From Adiantum capillus-veneris (taxonomy: Eukaryota; Streptophyta; Polypodiopsida; Polypodiales; Pteridaceae), in the NCBI GenBank assembly GCA_014529385.2, contig CM043970.1:60005523-60069522 (forward strand): a DNA stretch of 64,000 nt. The letters are read 5' to 3'. Under the pieces are notes generated by a model, which saw nothing but the letters and a program-made list of their open reading frames with translations, did not search any database and was not told the DNA's origin. Shown here piece after piece: positions 47,073-60,549 of this stretch (the stretch's first letter is position 1; every line of letters starts with the position of its first letter). Both the position numbers and the translations under genes were made by a program.

Positions 47073-48775
47073 TTGTGGTCAAAAAAGGCACGACACACTA
47101 GCAAACAGATCACCTGACAAGACTCACCACCACAGGGGAAGCACTTAAAGGGGTAGATGATGGCTTACCCGATGCATATCTATTCCCTGTGGAAATGATT
47201 TTGAGATGGTCATAAGAATGTCTTTAATCACTATAGCACAAGTGGATTCTCACATACCAATTTCTATTACACCACGATTGATTGAGCAATTGGAAAAACA
47301 AGGATTGAATCTTGCTCTTGTGTATCAATCCTGAGGAGCAAGATGCCTACTTGAGTCAAGCTCATACCACAATCATAGGTCTACACTTTGCGCGAGACCA
47401 AACCCTGTTTTACTGGCCTACCATACAGAGAGATGTTCATCACTATGTACATGATTGCTCTCAATGTAAAGAAAAAGTTGTCATACCCCATGCCACATTA
47501 TTCCATATTTCAATCATACACCAATGGAGTAGATACATGGTTGAGTATCTGACTAACAAAATATTCCCAGAAGACATGAGTAAAAGACAAAAAAGAGCTA
47601 TAGAAACTGAGGCAGCCAACTATACAATGATTGGAAAGTAGATTTATTGATACGATAAATATCAACAGCTCAAACTGTGTGCTAATGAATCGGAATACCT
47701 TCCTGTTATAAAACAAGCTCATGCAAGTCTATCAAGGGGTCACTTCTCTCACAAGACCAAAGCTAAGGCTATATTGATGGCAGGCATTTGGTGGCCAACT
47801 TTATTTGCTGGCACAAAAGAGTTTGTTCGACGATGTGATTCATGTCAATGAGCAAAGATGCCAACGAGAATGGATAACATGCCACTGCGACCTATGATGG
47901 AAGCACGCACATTTTCTAAATGGGTTATAGACTTTGTAGGTCCAATACAACCACCAGCTTACAAAACTCAATCACAATATATTATTGTTGCAACAAATTA
48001 CTTAACCAAGTGGGCTGAGGCCCACCTGAAAGAACGATGCTAGAACGATGGTTTCATTCTTGTACGAATGCGTCTTTACTAGATACCGACTTCCTATTGA
48101 GCTTGTGAGTGTTTGCGGATCGTGTTTCCTCAATGAGGTGATAATATCTACTAGATGAGTTCATGGTAATCCATAACAAATATGTACCTTACCACCCCTA
48201 AGAAAATAGTCAAGTAGAACATTGAAAAAAAAATTTGTGAGCTATGTACTAACCAAAATTGTTAGTTCAGGCAGAACGGACTGGGAAATGCATCTTCACT
48301 TTGCCTTATGGGCTTATTGAGTTTCCTTTAAAATGTCTTTGAACACGACTCCTTTTAATTTTTTATATGCCCTAAATGCAATATTTCCAATGGAATTCTT
48401 ATTACCCACACTCAAAGTTGCAACTGAGTTGGAATGGAAAGGACATGAGTTGTCAGAATGATGCATACTCCTAGATGAACAATGTTTAGCGGCCATTGCC
48501 CACATATGGGCACAAAAATGGAAACAAAAGTAGTTCTTCGACTCACATTTGCTGACTAAAGTTTTTAAATGAGGGGATTTAGTCCTATATACTCGTTGAG
48601 ACAACATATACCTAAGTTCAAGAAAAAAGGACATGGTCCTTTTGTCATTGAAGATGTTTCACCAAGTGGGACTGTCAAGTTAGCAACAGTAGATGGAGAA
48701 ATCATGGAAAACTTGATTATTGGATGACGACTCCACAAATATAACCTTCCGTTCACTAATGAACTTCTATAGAGA
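47073..48775 (+). pseudogene. Element 3: RNase H end, doubled HHCC module and integrase
   Basis: HHCC module 1: CINPEEQDAYLSQAH, LFYWPTIQRDVHHYVHDC. Linker: WSRYMVEYLTNKIFPEDM...ETEAANYTMIG. HHCC module 2 after a TAG at 47639-47641: AHASLSRGHFSHKTKAKAIL, GIWWPTLF, CDSCQ. Integrase core: MPTRMDNMPLRPMMEARTF, VIDFVGPIQPPAYKTQSQYI, NYLTKWAEAH; beyond 48040 it is badly decayed (frames change about every 50 codons). The order is the same as in element 1. Confidence 0.85.
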
Positions 48776-49501
48776 ATGCATGCATCCAAGGAAAAGAATC
48801 TTAAACAACAACAGGCTATTGAGGAGGCTCAAGAAGAAGCCCGCATTCGAGTTCTAAAACAAAAATATGCAAGACAACCTGTTCTCCAAGCTATACCACT
48901 CAGTACCCTCCACATTCAACCCTTAGAAGAGGATGAGGTCGAGACTGATGACGAGTATCTAGATGGTCTTGATATGCAAATCAATGTGAATATGAACGAC
49001 GATTACAAAGTTAAATCTTTAGCAGATACAGGAGCCCGAGTCAATACATTCAACTATTGCACTTATCGCAAGGCAACTACTCAACCACTTGAGTATTGTC
49101 AAGCCACTGTCAAGGGCTACAACAAGAGCGTCACTCCAACTTTAGGGAAGATCAACTTGAATATTATGGTTCATGGATTCTCTTTCTCGCATACTTTCAT
49201 ACGTAAAGCGGATGAACACATGAATGAGAACCTAATATTAGGTGTTCTATGGATGAGAACCTATAGAGCAATTCAGGATTGGGATGCCAAAATTCTAGAG
49301 CTCACACTCAAAGGAGGACAACTAAAAGTAACAATTTCCAACAGTAAAGAGGAATGGAAGGAAGGTCTAAGTGATTTCCAATCAAGAAAGCATGATTCAT
49401 CAACCACAATTACAACTACAGCTCCAATAAAGACTTCTACTACTTCACCAATGCAGGGAGCTAGGCAAGTTTGGATACCCAAAAGTCATTTGTTCAGCTG
49501 A
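48776..49501 (+). pseudogene. Element 3: second retropepsin-like domain (PR2) and start of W repeat
   Basis: Same layout as element 1: a charged helix (QQAIEEAQEEARIRVLKQK), then VKSLADTGARVNTFNY with the DTG active site, VTPTLGKINLNIMV, and ENLILGVLWMRTYRAIQDWD as the second signature. This copy is uninterrupted for ~240 codons, better kept than the integrase before it. The end reads ARQVWIPKSH, the first W motif. Confidence 0.8.
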
Positions 49502-49985
49502 TCTCAGCAAATCTGGGTGCCCAAAAGATTGTTATGCACTTCCAACAACCCTAAGAGAAAACAATTGTAGATCCATCTTTCCAACAAGAACCACAGCTAA
49601 TAAAGATGAAGTGGATATGGCAACCAAAAAAGAAACGTGCATCTCAGCGTAGAAGACCGACTACCCAAAGCAGACAAGTAAACTATGGGTACCAAAGACG
49701 CCATCAAAACTCAAACCAGCCTCCATCAAGTACAAGTGGATACCTAAAGTCAAACCACCAACCATGATTGGATCCACCGCTTCCAGTCAGAACACGGTAC
49801 AAGGTACATATCACACTATAAAAGAACGTGCTCAAGTACTACAAAGTTTACTCTTCAAGAGTTCAGACTCATTGGCAATCAATAACATTACAACAACTTT
49901 GGACTTTGCGGGGTTTTTTAGTGATACAAAGGCATTTAATATATTTGATTGGCTTTTTAAAAATGAGTGGAACCCCTTTTGATGC
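49502..49985 (+). pseudogene. Element 3: W-repeat tail
   Basis: Across several frame changes: QQIWVPKR near 49510, KWIWQPKKK near 49610, KLWVPKTP near 49685 and YKWIPKVK near 49733, then KERAQVLQSLLFKSSDSLAI and a final stop near 49980. The short C-terminal block matches element 1 (ALLERLLYHRSTIALGTYD) in position and character. Confidence 0.7.
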
Positions 49986-50009
49986 TCTTTCTTCAACTCT
50001 TGTTATTTG

Positions 50010-52891
50010 AGCAGCTAACAAAAGTGGTGAGTATGTGTAGACTATAAGTTATTTAGTGTTGCTACAAAGTGTAACCACTACCCCTTGCCATTTTAGGATG
50101 ATATTTGAATCAAGTAGCAGGACATGAGTGATATTCTATTATGAATGGATTTTAAGGTTATTTCTAGATTGGTATTGCCTCAGAGCAACAATTGAAGACT
50201 ACTTTTATTTTATCATGGGGTGCTTTGCCTATCGTATGATGCCTTTTGGATTGGTGAATGCTTATGCAATGTTTCAAGACTGGATGAACAAGGTGTTCAG
50301 GCCATACTTGGGTAAGTTCATCAAAGTTTTCACGGATGATATTGGTTGTTACAGCTCTAGAGCAGAGCACTTGTCCAAGTTGAGACTATGTTTTCAAAGG
50401 GTGGATGAGGAAGGTGGGCAGTTGAATCCCAAAAAGTGCAAGTTGTCTCAAGCGTAGGCTCATCTTTTGGGCCATGTGGTCTTGAAAACTTGCATTGAAG
50501 TAGATCCAGAGAAGGTGAAGGCTTTGGTTTTGATGGAACTCTCAAATAATGCAACAATTTTGGCTTCCTTTTTGCATAAACTCAAGTATTTGGCGAGTTT
50601 TTTTTGCATGCTATCGTAGTAAGTGTATCCTCTTTAGAAGTTAAACTAGTAGGTTCACAATTTCCAATGGAAAAAGGATGAACCGTTAGTTAGCCTTTGA
50701 CAGGGTGAAGTAAATCTTATGCCACTTGTCGATGGTGTGTCATCCTAACAATGAGGTTTATTTTTATGTGGCTATGATGATGGGCACTATCTCCATTGGT
50801 GCGGTGTTGATGCAGGCAGAAGGTGGGTAAGTGCTACAAGCCAATCTACATTAATAGCTGGTTGATTAATCCAAGGGAAAGGTTGTATACAGAGGCCAAG
50901 CAATGGGTGATGACCTTGGTTTTTCTGTGCTACAAGTTCAAAGTGCATTTGATCATTTGAAAGTTTTATGTGCTCACCTCTAACAATTTTTTGTCTGAGG
51001 GGGTGCTTCATCTTAAGCCAGGAAGGCATATCAGGAAGTGGGTGCTCGAATTGCAGAAGTTTGAGTTTGAGTTCAAGATTGATCACACAAATATCTCACA
51101 TTTGGCTGATATTTTGGTCAATAAGAAAGAAAATTTTCCAATCTATTTAAGGGTGGTGAAGGAAGACATTGCAGAGGATTCAAAGAAATCTTTCACTATG
51201 TAGTTTGACGGTGCTTATAGGAGAGTTGTGCAGAAATCAGGAGGAGGTGTTATCATCCAGGATCCCCAAGGTGCAATAATTTTCTCCAAGGCCTATGGTT
51301 TGGAAGGTGTTCATACAAACAATGAAGCGGAGTACTTGACACTCAACTTTGGGCTCAAGCAATGTGGTGGAGTTTGGCATTTCTAGGCTAGTGGTTAAAG
51401 GTGATGCTCTCTTAGTCTAAAAGCAACTTTTGGGTCAATGGTAGGTAAAAAGAGATTCTCTCAAGAATTGGTTTCTTTTTTTGTAAAGAAGTTGTTAAAG
51501 TTCTTTGAGGTGGTGCAATTCAAACATGTTAGAAGAGAGCATAATCAAGAAGCTGATCATTTAGCCAATAGTCACGTGTAGACTCAAGTGTCAGGTTTAT
51601 ATGTGGCACCCACCATGTAGAAGGGATATTCTCAAGGAGGCTAATGATTTTTTCAGCATAGGTCAATGTTTATAAGGGCAGTCAAAGCTACAAAAAACGA
51701 GGGTAGTTAAAAAGGCTTGCAAGTTCACTTTAGTGGGAGACGACTTGACATATGGTCAGGATGGTGTGCTACAAAGATTCCTCTACAATGAGGAAATTGA
51801 CATGGTGTTGGAGTAGTGTCATGAAGAGATCAGACATTAGGGAAAAGATCAAATATTATTTTGCATTTTGAGAGGTGGTTTTAGGTGGCCTTCTATTGTG
51901 TGAGATGGACACTACTGGTGCAAGACCTTCCATCAATGTCAAACCATGGGTGAAAGATGACTGGTAGTCGAGCCACAAGGGCCTATCATAGCTCAGGACA
52001 TTTGAAAAATGGGGTTTGGATGCTATTGGCCCATTGCCCAAGTCAGCTTGTGGTAAGAAGTACATAGTAGTGTCCATTGATTATCTTACCACAAGAGTTG
52101 AAGCTAAAGCAATGAAAGAGGTAAATGCTCACAAAATTTTGCAGTTTGTTTTTTATTGCATATGTTGCTGATTTGGAGTGCCTTGGGTGCTCAATTCTGA
52201 TTGCGAAGTAAGTTGGTGTGCGCACTAGTGGAAAATCTTGGTGTTCAACACAGGTTTTCATCTCCATATCATCCACAATTCAATGGTTTAGTTGAAAGTG
52301 AAAATGGGTAGATAGTCAAAATTCTCACCAGTATGTGTACAAGCAAATTGAAGAGTGGGAAGCTAGCCTTGACAAGTGTTTGTGGACACACAAAACTTCT
52401 TACAAAGTTGCTACAAACTATACCCCTTATAAGTTGTTTTATGGCAAAGAGGAAATGCTTCTAGTGCATATGCAATTAGGTCCATTGAAAGGTATGTAGT
52501 GGATTGATAAGACTCTTTAAGATGTTGTGCAAGATAAAATTACAAGTATTGAAGCTTTGAAGATTGATCGAGAAGTGATAGTAGATTTCTATGTGAAGCA
52601 GCGAGAGAAAGAGTGGGAAAGTTCAACCTGCACTTGCTAGAGAAGCAGATTGAAAAGGGAGATTTGGTGATGAAGTACAAAAGCTGTTTGAATATTACTT
52701 TCCAAAAGAAGAATTGTATAAGACCATACAAGGTCCATCAAGTTTTCCCCAATGGTACCTTTGCTGATCAGGATGAAGGGTCGGTTTCTCAGCACAGGGT
52801 GAATGGTGTGCGTCTCAAGCTCTATTTTGAGAGGGAGTTAATGCCTGTTGTGCATCAAGTATTGATAGATGGGTCTGGGCAACCAACCTAA
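50010..52891 (+). mobile_element. Decayed Tat-type fragment with two RNase H domains
   Basis: RT: CVDYK...ATKCNHYPLPF near 50040, RMMPFGLVNAYAMFQDWMN, FTDDIGCYSS, then HLLGHVVLKTCIEVDPEKVK. First RNase H remnant near 50750-51200. A second, archaeal-type RNase H follows: FDGAYRRVVQKSGGGVII, GVHTNNEAEYLTLNFGLK and KHVRREHNQEADHLAN, a Tat-lineage hallmark. Integrase remnants: VENLGVQHRFSSPYHPQ, LVESENG, then the C-terminal FPNGTFADQDEGS and VNGVRLKLYF to 52891. Stops every few dozen codons. Probably inserted in the 3' untranslated part of element 3. Confidence 0.82.
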
Positions 52892-54597
52892 GTAGGACTC
52901 ATCTACATCATGAATAATACTTTGTACATACAGTAGTGCCTTTTTGGTTTGCTCACATTGTTTACTAGTTTTGTAATTTTCTAGTTCCAATAGTCATGTT
53001 TTTGGTTGAACATGAATGTTCAACAAAGGGGTTGGGCAATGATGGTGCAACTAAAGATGGTTGATGCTATTAAGAGTGCAATATCAGGTTATGTGGGCTC
53101 TAAAGGGCATGCCCAAGTGGTTAGGAAGCTATGAAGATCAAGAGCAGGCAAGGAGCGGCGAATATGTATGCTTTTTGTGGTTTTTAAGGCCAAAATGCTA
53201 TGCTAGTGTGCCTATTAGAGTAAGATGGTTGAATTGTGTGAAGTGAAGAAATGGGAGTGACAAAGGTGGACCTCCATGTGATCTACAAGCCATTTCATAC
53301 GGTTCCTTGAACAGGGCTACGGTGTGAAAGTTATGGCAGCTTGAATTTCATAGTGGTTTGCATACCTACACCGGATTGGGCAATTGTAGATGGATGATCA
53401 AAGATGAAGTGAGTGCATGGGCCTAAAGTGCTCAGCTTACAAAGCATGTCGGTATTTTTGGGTCAACAATCAAATTCAAATGGCTAAGATATGAGCAGTT
53501 GAAGTTTTGTTGGGGTCTAGTCCTTGCCAGTTTGATTGCCTTTATAGATGGGACAACTGGGGTTTTTTCAGCCTTGCCAGGGTTTGTATGGGAGCTTTGC
53601 AATGTATGAAGGCCATGGGAGTTGATGGTCTATTAATTTGATTCTCTATTATCAAGATATGCCATATCAAAGTTTTATGTAATTGGTGCGCTTTGGCGGC
53701 CTTAGTCTGCAGCTTCAGGCGAATCAAAGTTCAGTGGGTTACTTACGAGCTTGAAGTCAATGGTATGAATTTTTGTCCGGCCTTTATGGTTTGATCATTG
53801 GGGCAGTGAGCACCAAATGGTTGGGCTCTAAAGTTGGATGGGAAAAAACATTTTTTATATGCTACTTGGGGATTTTTCAGAGCTTTGGGGGCATCACAAA
53901 GTGGTGATGCCACATGGCAGGCAAATGGAGCTAGATGCAAACGCAAGCTCCCAATGGGCAAAGTATATAGGTTGGGGTGTGAGCCCTTTGAGTTGCATCA
54001 AGGGAGGAGAGAGGAGCTCTCCCTCGTTGTGGGCTATGGTGTCATGCCTGCAAGTGTTGTGCTTGACCTGTGGTGATGCTCTTGAGCATGCAAGGGAGTG
54101 ATGGTGTTGTTGTTCATTGTCAATAGTGGTGCAGGAAACACCCAATGCCTTCGAGTGGTTGTGTAGAGTGAACACATGGCACTTCTTGCCATGGGCATGT
54201 TCGCATAGTGTCGCAAGCGGGGTCCCCCCTTTTAATTGAAGATCGGGTCCCACGAAAGGGTTTTCATGGCGCACTGACATCCCCCCAAGGGGTAGGCTCA
54301 CGCATGAGTTGGAGTGCATGGCAAGGTTGAGTTAAAATGGGAGCTCCCATGCACCAAGCTAAAAAGCGAAGTGTTCGACAAAAACAGAAAAATAATAAAG
54401 ATAGCTTGCATGCCATATAAGGGAAATTTTTTGGTCATTTTGGCTAGAGTTCTCAACAAAGGGAGCAAAAGGAGAGATCCCCACAAGATGAAAACATATA
54501 CGGTTGTACTCAAGCTTAGAAAGAATGAAGCTCACCACATTATTTATCATTGTCGATTCCTCCACCCCCCCTTGGCTTCTCTTGTGTTCTTACCCCT
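52892..54597. other. Unassigned stretch after the Tat fragment
   Basis: No ORF with recognisable domains and no LTR pair found. Likely the 3' untranslated region or LTR remains of the Tat element. Confidence 0.4.
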
Positions 54598-54874
<277 letters not shown>

Positions 54875-56444
54875 AATTGTGTGTGTAATTTTGGTGTGTG
54901 TAATCAAAGCTAATGAGTGCGTGGTATAAGTTCAAATTTTCCAAGGCCTGCGTGTGCATGTTTACATGGTGTGGCAAGTTTTTGGTGAGGAAATTTTGTT
55001 GTTTTGAAGGTAGTACCTTGGGCTATAGAGCGGCATCTGTGTGTTTCCGTGTGTGATCTCATTCCCACTCTCCAACAACTCTACATGTGGGGCCTCAAAA
55101 AGTGACATCCCATGCACCCAATAAAAAGGTGGAGTTTTCTCTCCAATTTTGATTTTTTTAATTTCTTGTTCACATTTTCAAAAATGAAAATGTTTTTTTC
55201 TCTCTACCATCTCTTGTAGGGCAAAAAAGAGACAAACTTCCTCTAATATCTTCTTGATTTGTGGCACATACAACACATCAAAGAGTTGCTTAGTTTCACA
55301 TGTAGCTACCAAAAAATAAAATATTTTAGAACCTTTTGTTGGACATTTTGTATTATTCCTAACAATTACACTGATGGATTTCTATACAAGTTTCTCAAAA
55401 CTATACTAGTCTTTCTTACTATTCATATGTCTACTCCACTATCTAGAATCCAAGAACCGTCAACAAACGGAGATTTTTTGAGGATCATACCTCTTCTACA
55501 ATGGCCCATAGTTCAAGTTGTGCCTCAACTTTGTGTGCAGATAGTCTTTCCTTCCAAGAAGCTTTCACGGTGCCATTCTTCTCAACTTCTCTCTTATTTT
55601 GGCAATCTTTAACAGCATGACATTCTTTGTCATAGTCAAAATAGCTACCTATAAATTTCTTCTTTTTTGCCTTCATCTTAGAGACATTTTATGTAGTCCA
55701 GTTGCTTTTTGCACTACCTGCCGTGAAAGTAGAATTACCCCCCATCCCTAGTCCTAAGTCCTAGTTCCTCTTCAAGCAACATTGCACAAGGTTCAACAAA
55801 CTAAGTGTTGAGTGTCGTAACAAGACCATATTTGGCTAGAAGTAGGCAAATGTAGTGCCGAGTAAAATTTTCTGGAGAAATAGCCACACCAATAGTAGCC
55901 AATCGATCATGGAGATCCTTAATTTTCTTGATAAAGGCCTCCACCTTCTCTCTGTTAGCAAAGTTTATTAGCAGTAAGTTGATTTTCTAGATTTTGAATT
56001 TTGGTGTGATTGTGCACGTCATATTGGCAACCAATATGCTCCAAGCTTCATGTGCTTTAGTGGTAAGCTAAATCAAAGTGATATTAGAATCACTTAACTT
56101 GAAAATGGGACACAATACATCTACATTCTTTCTCTTCTAGGCACATAGAAGAGTAGCATTTGGAGGATTTACAAGACTTAGATTTCTCGCATCGGTTGTT
56201 GCAGTAGGATTTGGGTCAGCACCATATTGTGTCCAATAATTCATACAAATCCATAATTGCAAAAACTTTGAATTTCCATAGATTTTAGTTGGTTCTGTCA
56301 AGTTGCCTTTTGTGAAGGCTGGTGGATAAATGCTTTAGTGGAGTAGCACCAGCAGCAAAATTAGAAGATGTTGACATAACAAGGGATTGATTTTTCAAGG
56401 TAATACAAGTATTTCTTATACAATCTTAGCTACAAGCACCTAAT

Positions 56445-56456
56445 GCTCTGATACCA
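56445..56456 (-). promoter_or_regulatory. Primer-binding site, tRNA-Met, copia 2
   Basis: TGGTATCAGAGC on the minus strand, directly adjoining TGTAAGAAATG at 56457. Confidence 0.9.
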
Positions 56457-56712
56457 TGTAAGAAATGTAGAATAAAATAGGATCTTGTAGAAAGGATACT
56501 AGAGAGAGATAAGATGCAAAGTAAATTAGTGGAAAATTAGAATTTAGACTAGCACTATTGATGGAATCATCCACCCATAACTCTCAAGGTAGAGCTTAGA
56601 TGGTCATATGGACAACTAGATTGAATAAAAGGGGCTTGTTATCCTTCAATATGGATGTCAAGGATCATGGAGATGGCCTTCTTATATATTGCTACGGATG
56701 GGTGGTAGAACA

Positions 56713-56830
<118 letters not shown>

Positions 56831-57000
56831 CATTTCCCATCGACCACTAGACATTGGCCATAACACTAAGGACACGTACATATGGACTTAGTATCACAAG
56901 TAATATTCCTTCAAATTTTCCTCGGGGGCAATACTTGTGCGGAGGCCATTGGCTTCCCAAACCTCCATTTAAGGCTGCTCATCATGCCTGGGATCCCAAG

Positions 57001-57759
57001 GTTGGACTCTTGAATGTTCTCCATACCATCTACAATAAAAATAAAAACCTAATCAGCATGAAATATAGAATCCACTAAATATATGTGCACTATTGGGTTC
57101 TCCACATATGAGAGCCTAAAAAATTATGCAACATACATTACGGTGGGAAAAATTGATAGGTGGACATTGTAGGTATATTAATACTCTTGAAATCCAAGGG
57201 TATTAGAAAATATTTAGGTTTTTAAGGTAATGTACATGGATAGAGTAGATGCATTGTTGAGTCAGTAGTGGTTGCATGGATTAGGTTCATCATTATGTTG
57301 CACCTATGAGGGTAAAATTCTTATGTTCGAATGCAATGGTATTCACATGCTATAGTTGGGAAAAAAAGATGTACCTCCCCCACCACTTATTTGTACAGCC
57401 AAGTTTGTTAAGCTCTCTTCTAATGATGATAAAGAAAATCTCTTTTTGTGTTACTATTTGTGTCATTTGTCATTGAATGTTCATAATAATTGTGTTTTGT
57501 TGCTAGAAATTTTTTTAACATCACATGCTTCTCTTTCCTCTTCTACTTATCTTACTACATCTCCATCACCACAACAAAATAATGTTTTTATAAATTGAAG
57601 GAACTCTTAATGGAATGCGAAAACATATTGTTAACACATTCCGTGCGACATGGCATAGATGGGGTTGTAGGTAGTAAGATAGTTGATAAATTGAGTTATT
57701 TTGACGCTATTGATATGGAACACCAGCTTTTTGACTATCTCATTAGACGTTTTATTCGA
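57001..57759. other. Unassigned stretch
   Basis: Two short plus-strand ORFs (57356-57598 and 57595-57786) overlap slightly; neither has a domain I know. AT-rich. It lies where element 3 non-coding 3' sequence would be expected. Confidence 0.35.
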
Positions 57760-57967
57760 CCTAGTTCCTTACCATGGGAACCCTAGATAATAAGCGTACT
57801 TATTATCCTGCTTGTAAAGTTTTATATCAAGTTGACATTTTTTTGAGTTGCATTATGTTTACCTAGTTCCTTACTTAAAAATTCAACCCTAGATAATAAG
57901 CGTACTTATTATCCTGCTTGTAAAGTTTTATATCAAGTTGACATTTTTTTGAGTTGCATTATGTTTA
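57760..57967. repeat. 106-bp tandem duplication
   Basis: CCCTAGATAATAAGCGTACT and the following ~60 bases at 57781-57861 recur almost unchanged at 57887-57967; CCTAGTTCCTTAC precedes both. Near identity shows the duplication is recent. Confidence 0.92.
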
Positions 57968-60420
57968 CTCATCTTAAGAAACACAATCAAGACTCGGATG
58001 GAGATGACCAAGAAGAAAAAGAAGAGGAGCCTATCCCTTCAAAAACAAAGGAAGAAAAAAGAGTTACAAAAGGCAAAAAAAAATGGATGGAAAAAGAAGT
58101 TAAAGAGCAAGAAAGCCACCACCAGTGTGAACTGAAGAATTGTCCCAAAGGGCAGCTTGATTGCAAAGAGAAAGGAAAGCTTTTGAGTTAGAACTAGGAT
58201 TACAAGTAGATTTTGAGGAATATGGGCAACTTGTAGGCAACTTGATCCTCAAAAGCTTCAAACTAAAACCCCCATCATCCAACACGGAGATGACACATTG
58301 GCAAGGTGAGAGTACATATATGGCCTTGAAGAAAAGACAAGAGCACAAGCAACCTCTCAATGTGAATAACAACAAGATCAAGCAAAGATACTCACCGCTG
58401 ACACCCCAAAGGAGGAAAAATCTACATCACTAGCTATAACATCTGAAAAGATTTATACACCTACATCTATCATTTTTTGCACTGCAAACAAAGCAACCAA
58501 CTTTGTCACCAATACAAGAATATCCTTTAGAAGTTGATCTACATGTTGAAACCCTTCTAGAGCATAGTCAACAATGGAAGGAAAGTGAGGTACCAAAGGC
58601 TGAGTCCAAGGGAAGTGGTTCCAATGAAAGAGGAAAGTAAAGCTGAGGGGAGGCCACTACATCCACTGTGAGATGTGTGGCTCCTCTATATTTTTCAAAT
58701 ACTTTAATTGATATAATGACTTGAATAGGGATATTATATCTATGTTTAAAGCCTGAAGTAAGCACTCACCAAGAAAGCATTCAAACTTTGAAGAAAAGAG
58801 AGCATTATTGGGCCACAAGAGTTGAGATCACAAATGCATCTCTTGCTGAGTACAATAATCTACACAAACAGCCACAAATACTGATCAAGGACCTACAAGC
58901 TAAAGATGAAAAATGTAGAGAAGAATTACAGACAATGGCCACTCTTGTGCATCACATATCTTCTACCATAGAGGAACACGAACAAAAGTTACAAGAGGCA
59001 GACAAGGTCCTTCTTAATACAAATTTGCATGCACAATGATTGTAGATACAATTAGAAGTGGTTATTCCTTGGGTAGCTCAAGAAAAAGAAAGAATGGAAG
59101 ATGAAAACAAACTTCTTGCTAAACTAAAAGTAAATCCCACACTTGTGACACTAAAATATTTAGACCTAGACTACCAGGCATTGAAAATGAGGAATCAAGA
59201 CCTCAAAATTCAGCTAAATATTGAGCAGATGCAATGGAGGGATCTAGGAATCAATTTCATGCAAAAGGAGCAATCCTACCAAGTAGAGATAGAGAGCCTA
59301 AAGAGTTCACTTATAATTGCATTGGCAGACAAGGGAAAGTAGACTAACAAAGATGAAGAGGCACTAGAGCAACCCATGGGGGATTCAAAAGCACTACAAT
59401 TTGAACAATGTGTAATAGAACCAAGCGATGAATCCACCAGTTGCCTAAATTCACACCTATGGAAGAGGCACTAGAGCAACCCATGGGGAATTCAAAAGCA
59501 CTAAAATTTGTGCAATGCATAATAGAACTAGTGGCAAATTCACCAGTTGCCTAAAGTCACAGCTATGGAAGCTAAAATGGGGACCTCATCAGTGCCTAGC
59601 TTCAGCAGTCCGACAGAATTAGGATTCAAGTCTATGGCACTTGAGGAGATTGATCAGATTTGGAAGGAGGCTATGGAATGGTAAGAGAGGGATATACATG
59701 CTCTTAATGTCACTATGATCATGGCACTAGCAGTCTCTACCTTACCCATTGATTAAAATGGAGTTGATCCCCATCAAAGAGAGATTAGTAGAGGAGTAGG
59801 AAGTCAATCCATCACTGGCACATCCTAACTGGAATCTGGTTGTTAAAGTATCCAAGGTACCTCAAACTTCATTCAAATTCTCCACAAGATGTTAGGAAAG
59901 ATCCTACTAAATGCCCCATAGTACATATTGTATAGTTGGAAAAACCACAAAGTCGTGAAGAAGCATTCGACATGGTTGAATTACCCAAGGTTGGCACCAC
60001 CAAAGGATGGGAAGACAATTGAAACTTATATGGTCCAGACTCTCAAAAGGCAATGCAAATGTTCAAGAGGATTCAAAACTTGGCTTGCATCATGGTCACC
60101 AAGATAGAAAGAGCGTTTTTGACTTGCTTAAATAGAAACTTTCCAAAAATCAGAGCAAAGCAACACATCCTAGATTTCTTTCCTTGAAGGTAATAAGGGT
60201 TTGTGTTATGACCTATTTGGTCAGCCCTCAGATGACAGATTCTACACCAGACTTATGTTTTTCCCCTCATACTACATGAAAACATTTGAGGAGGTGTTCT
60301 TCACTTTGCGATCCCAAATTTTCAGCCCAATGGTACAGAACCTCCATACCAAATTTGTGGCTTATTCATCTATCAAAGAAAAGAACAAGATTACCATGCA
60401 ATTCATCATCACATCATAGA
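57949..60420 (+). pseudogene. Element 3: 3' coiled-coil accessory ORF, decayed
   Basis: Counterpart of 1740-4206. A Lys/Glu-rich part (57980-58140), a coiled coil at 58788-59342 (for example EHEQKLQEADKVLL and YQALKMRNQDLKIQL), then the conserved C-terminal domain: STWLNYPRLAPPKDGKTIE and YMVQTLKG near 59970-60050, then CYDLFGQPSDDRF...MFFPSYYMKTFEEVFF at 60203-60300. At least six stops or frame changes. A ~90-bp segment (GAGGCACTAGAGCAACCCATG...) is tandemly repeated near 59354 and 59464. The order and C-terminal motifs identify it in spite of the decay. Confidence 0.72.
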
Positions 60421-60538
60421 AAGACCTCTCAATCAAGTACCAAAAGGATTGGGAAGACCTCCACAAGCATCATCATTTGCGAAGTCCCAAGCACTACCTA
60501 GCTACTAGCTAGGTATGTCATGGATGACTCAAAGTTGC

Positions 60539-60549
60539 AAGGGAGGAAA
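60539..60549 (+). promoter_or_regulatory. Element 3 polypurine tract
   Basis: AAGGGAGGAAA directly followed by TGTTAG. The run-up GTCATGGATGACTC resembles GTCAGGGACGACATG before the tract of element 1. Confidence 0.65.

Noticed and set aside
53743-54319. Overlapping ORFs on both strands after the Tat fragment
   Set aside because: No domain, no consistent frame and no homology visible with the other elements.
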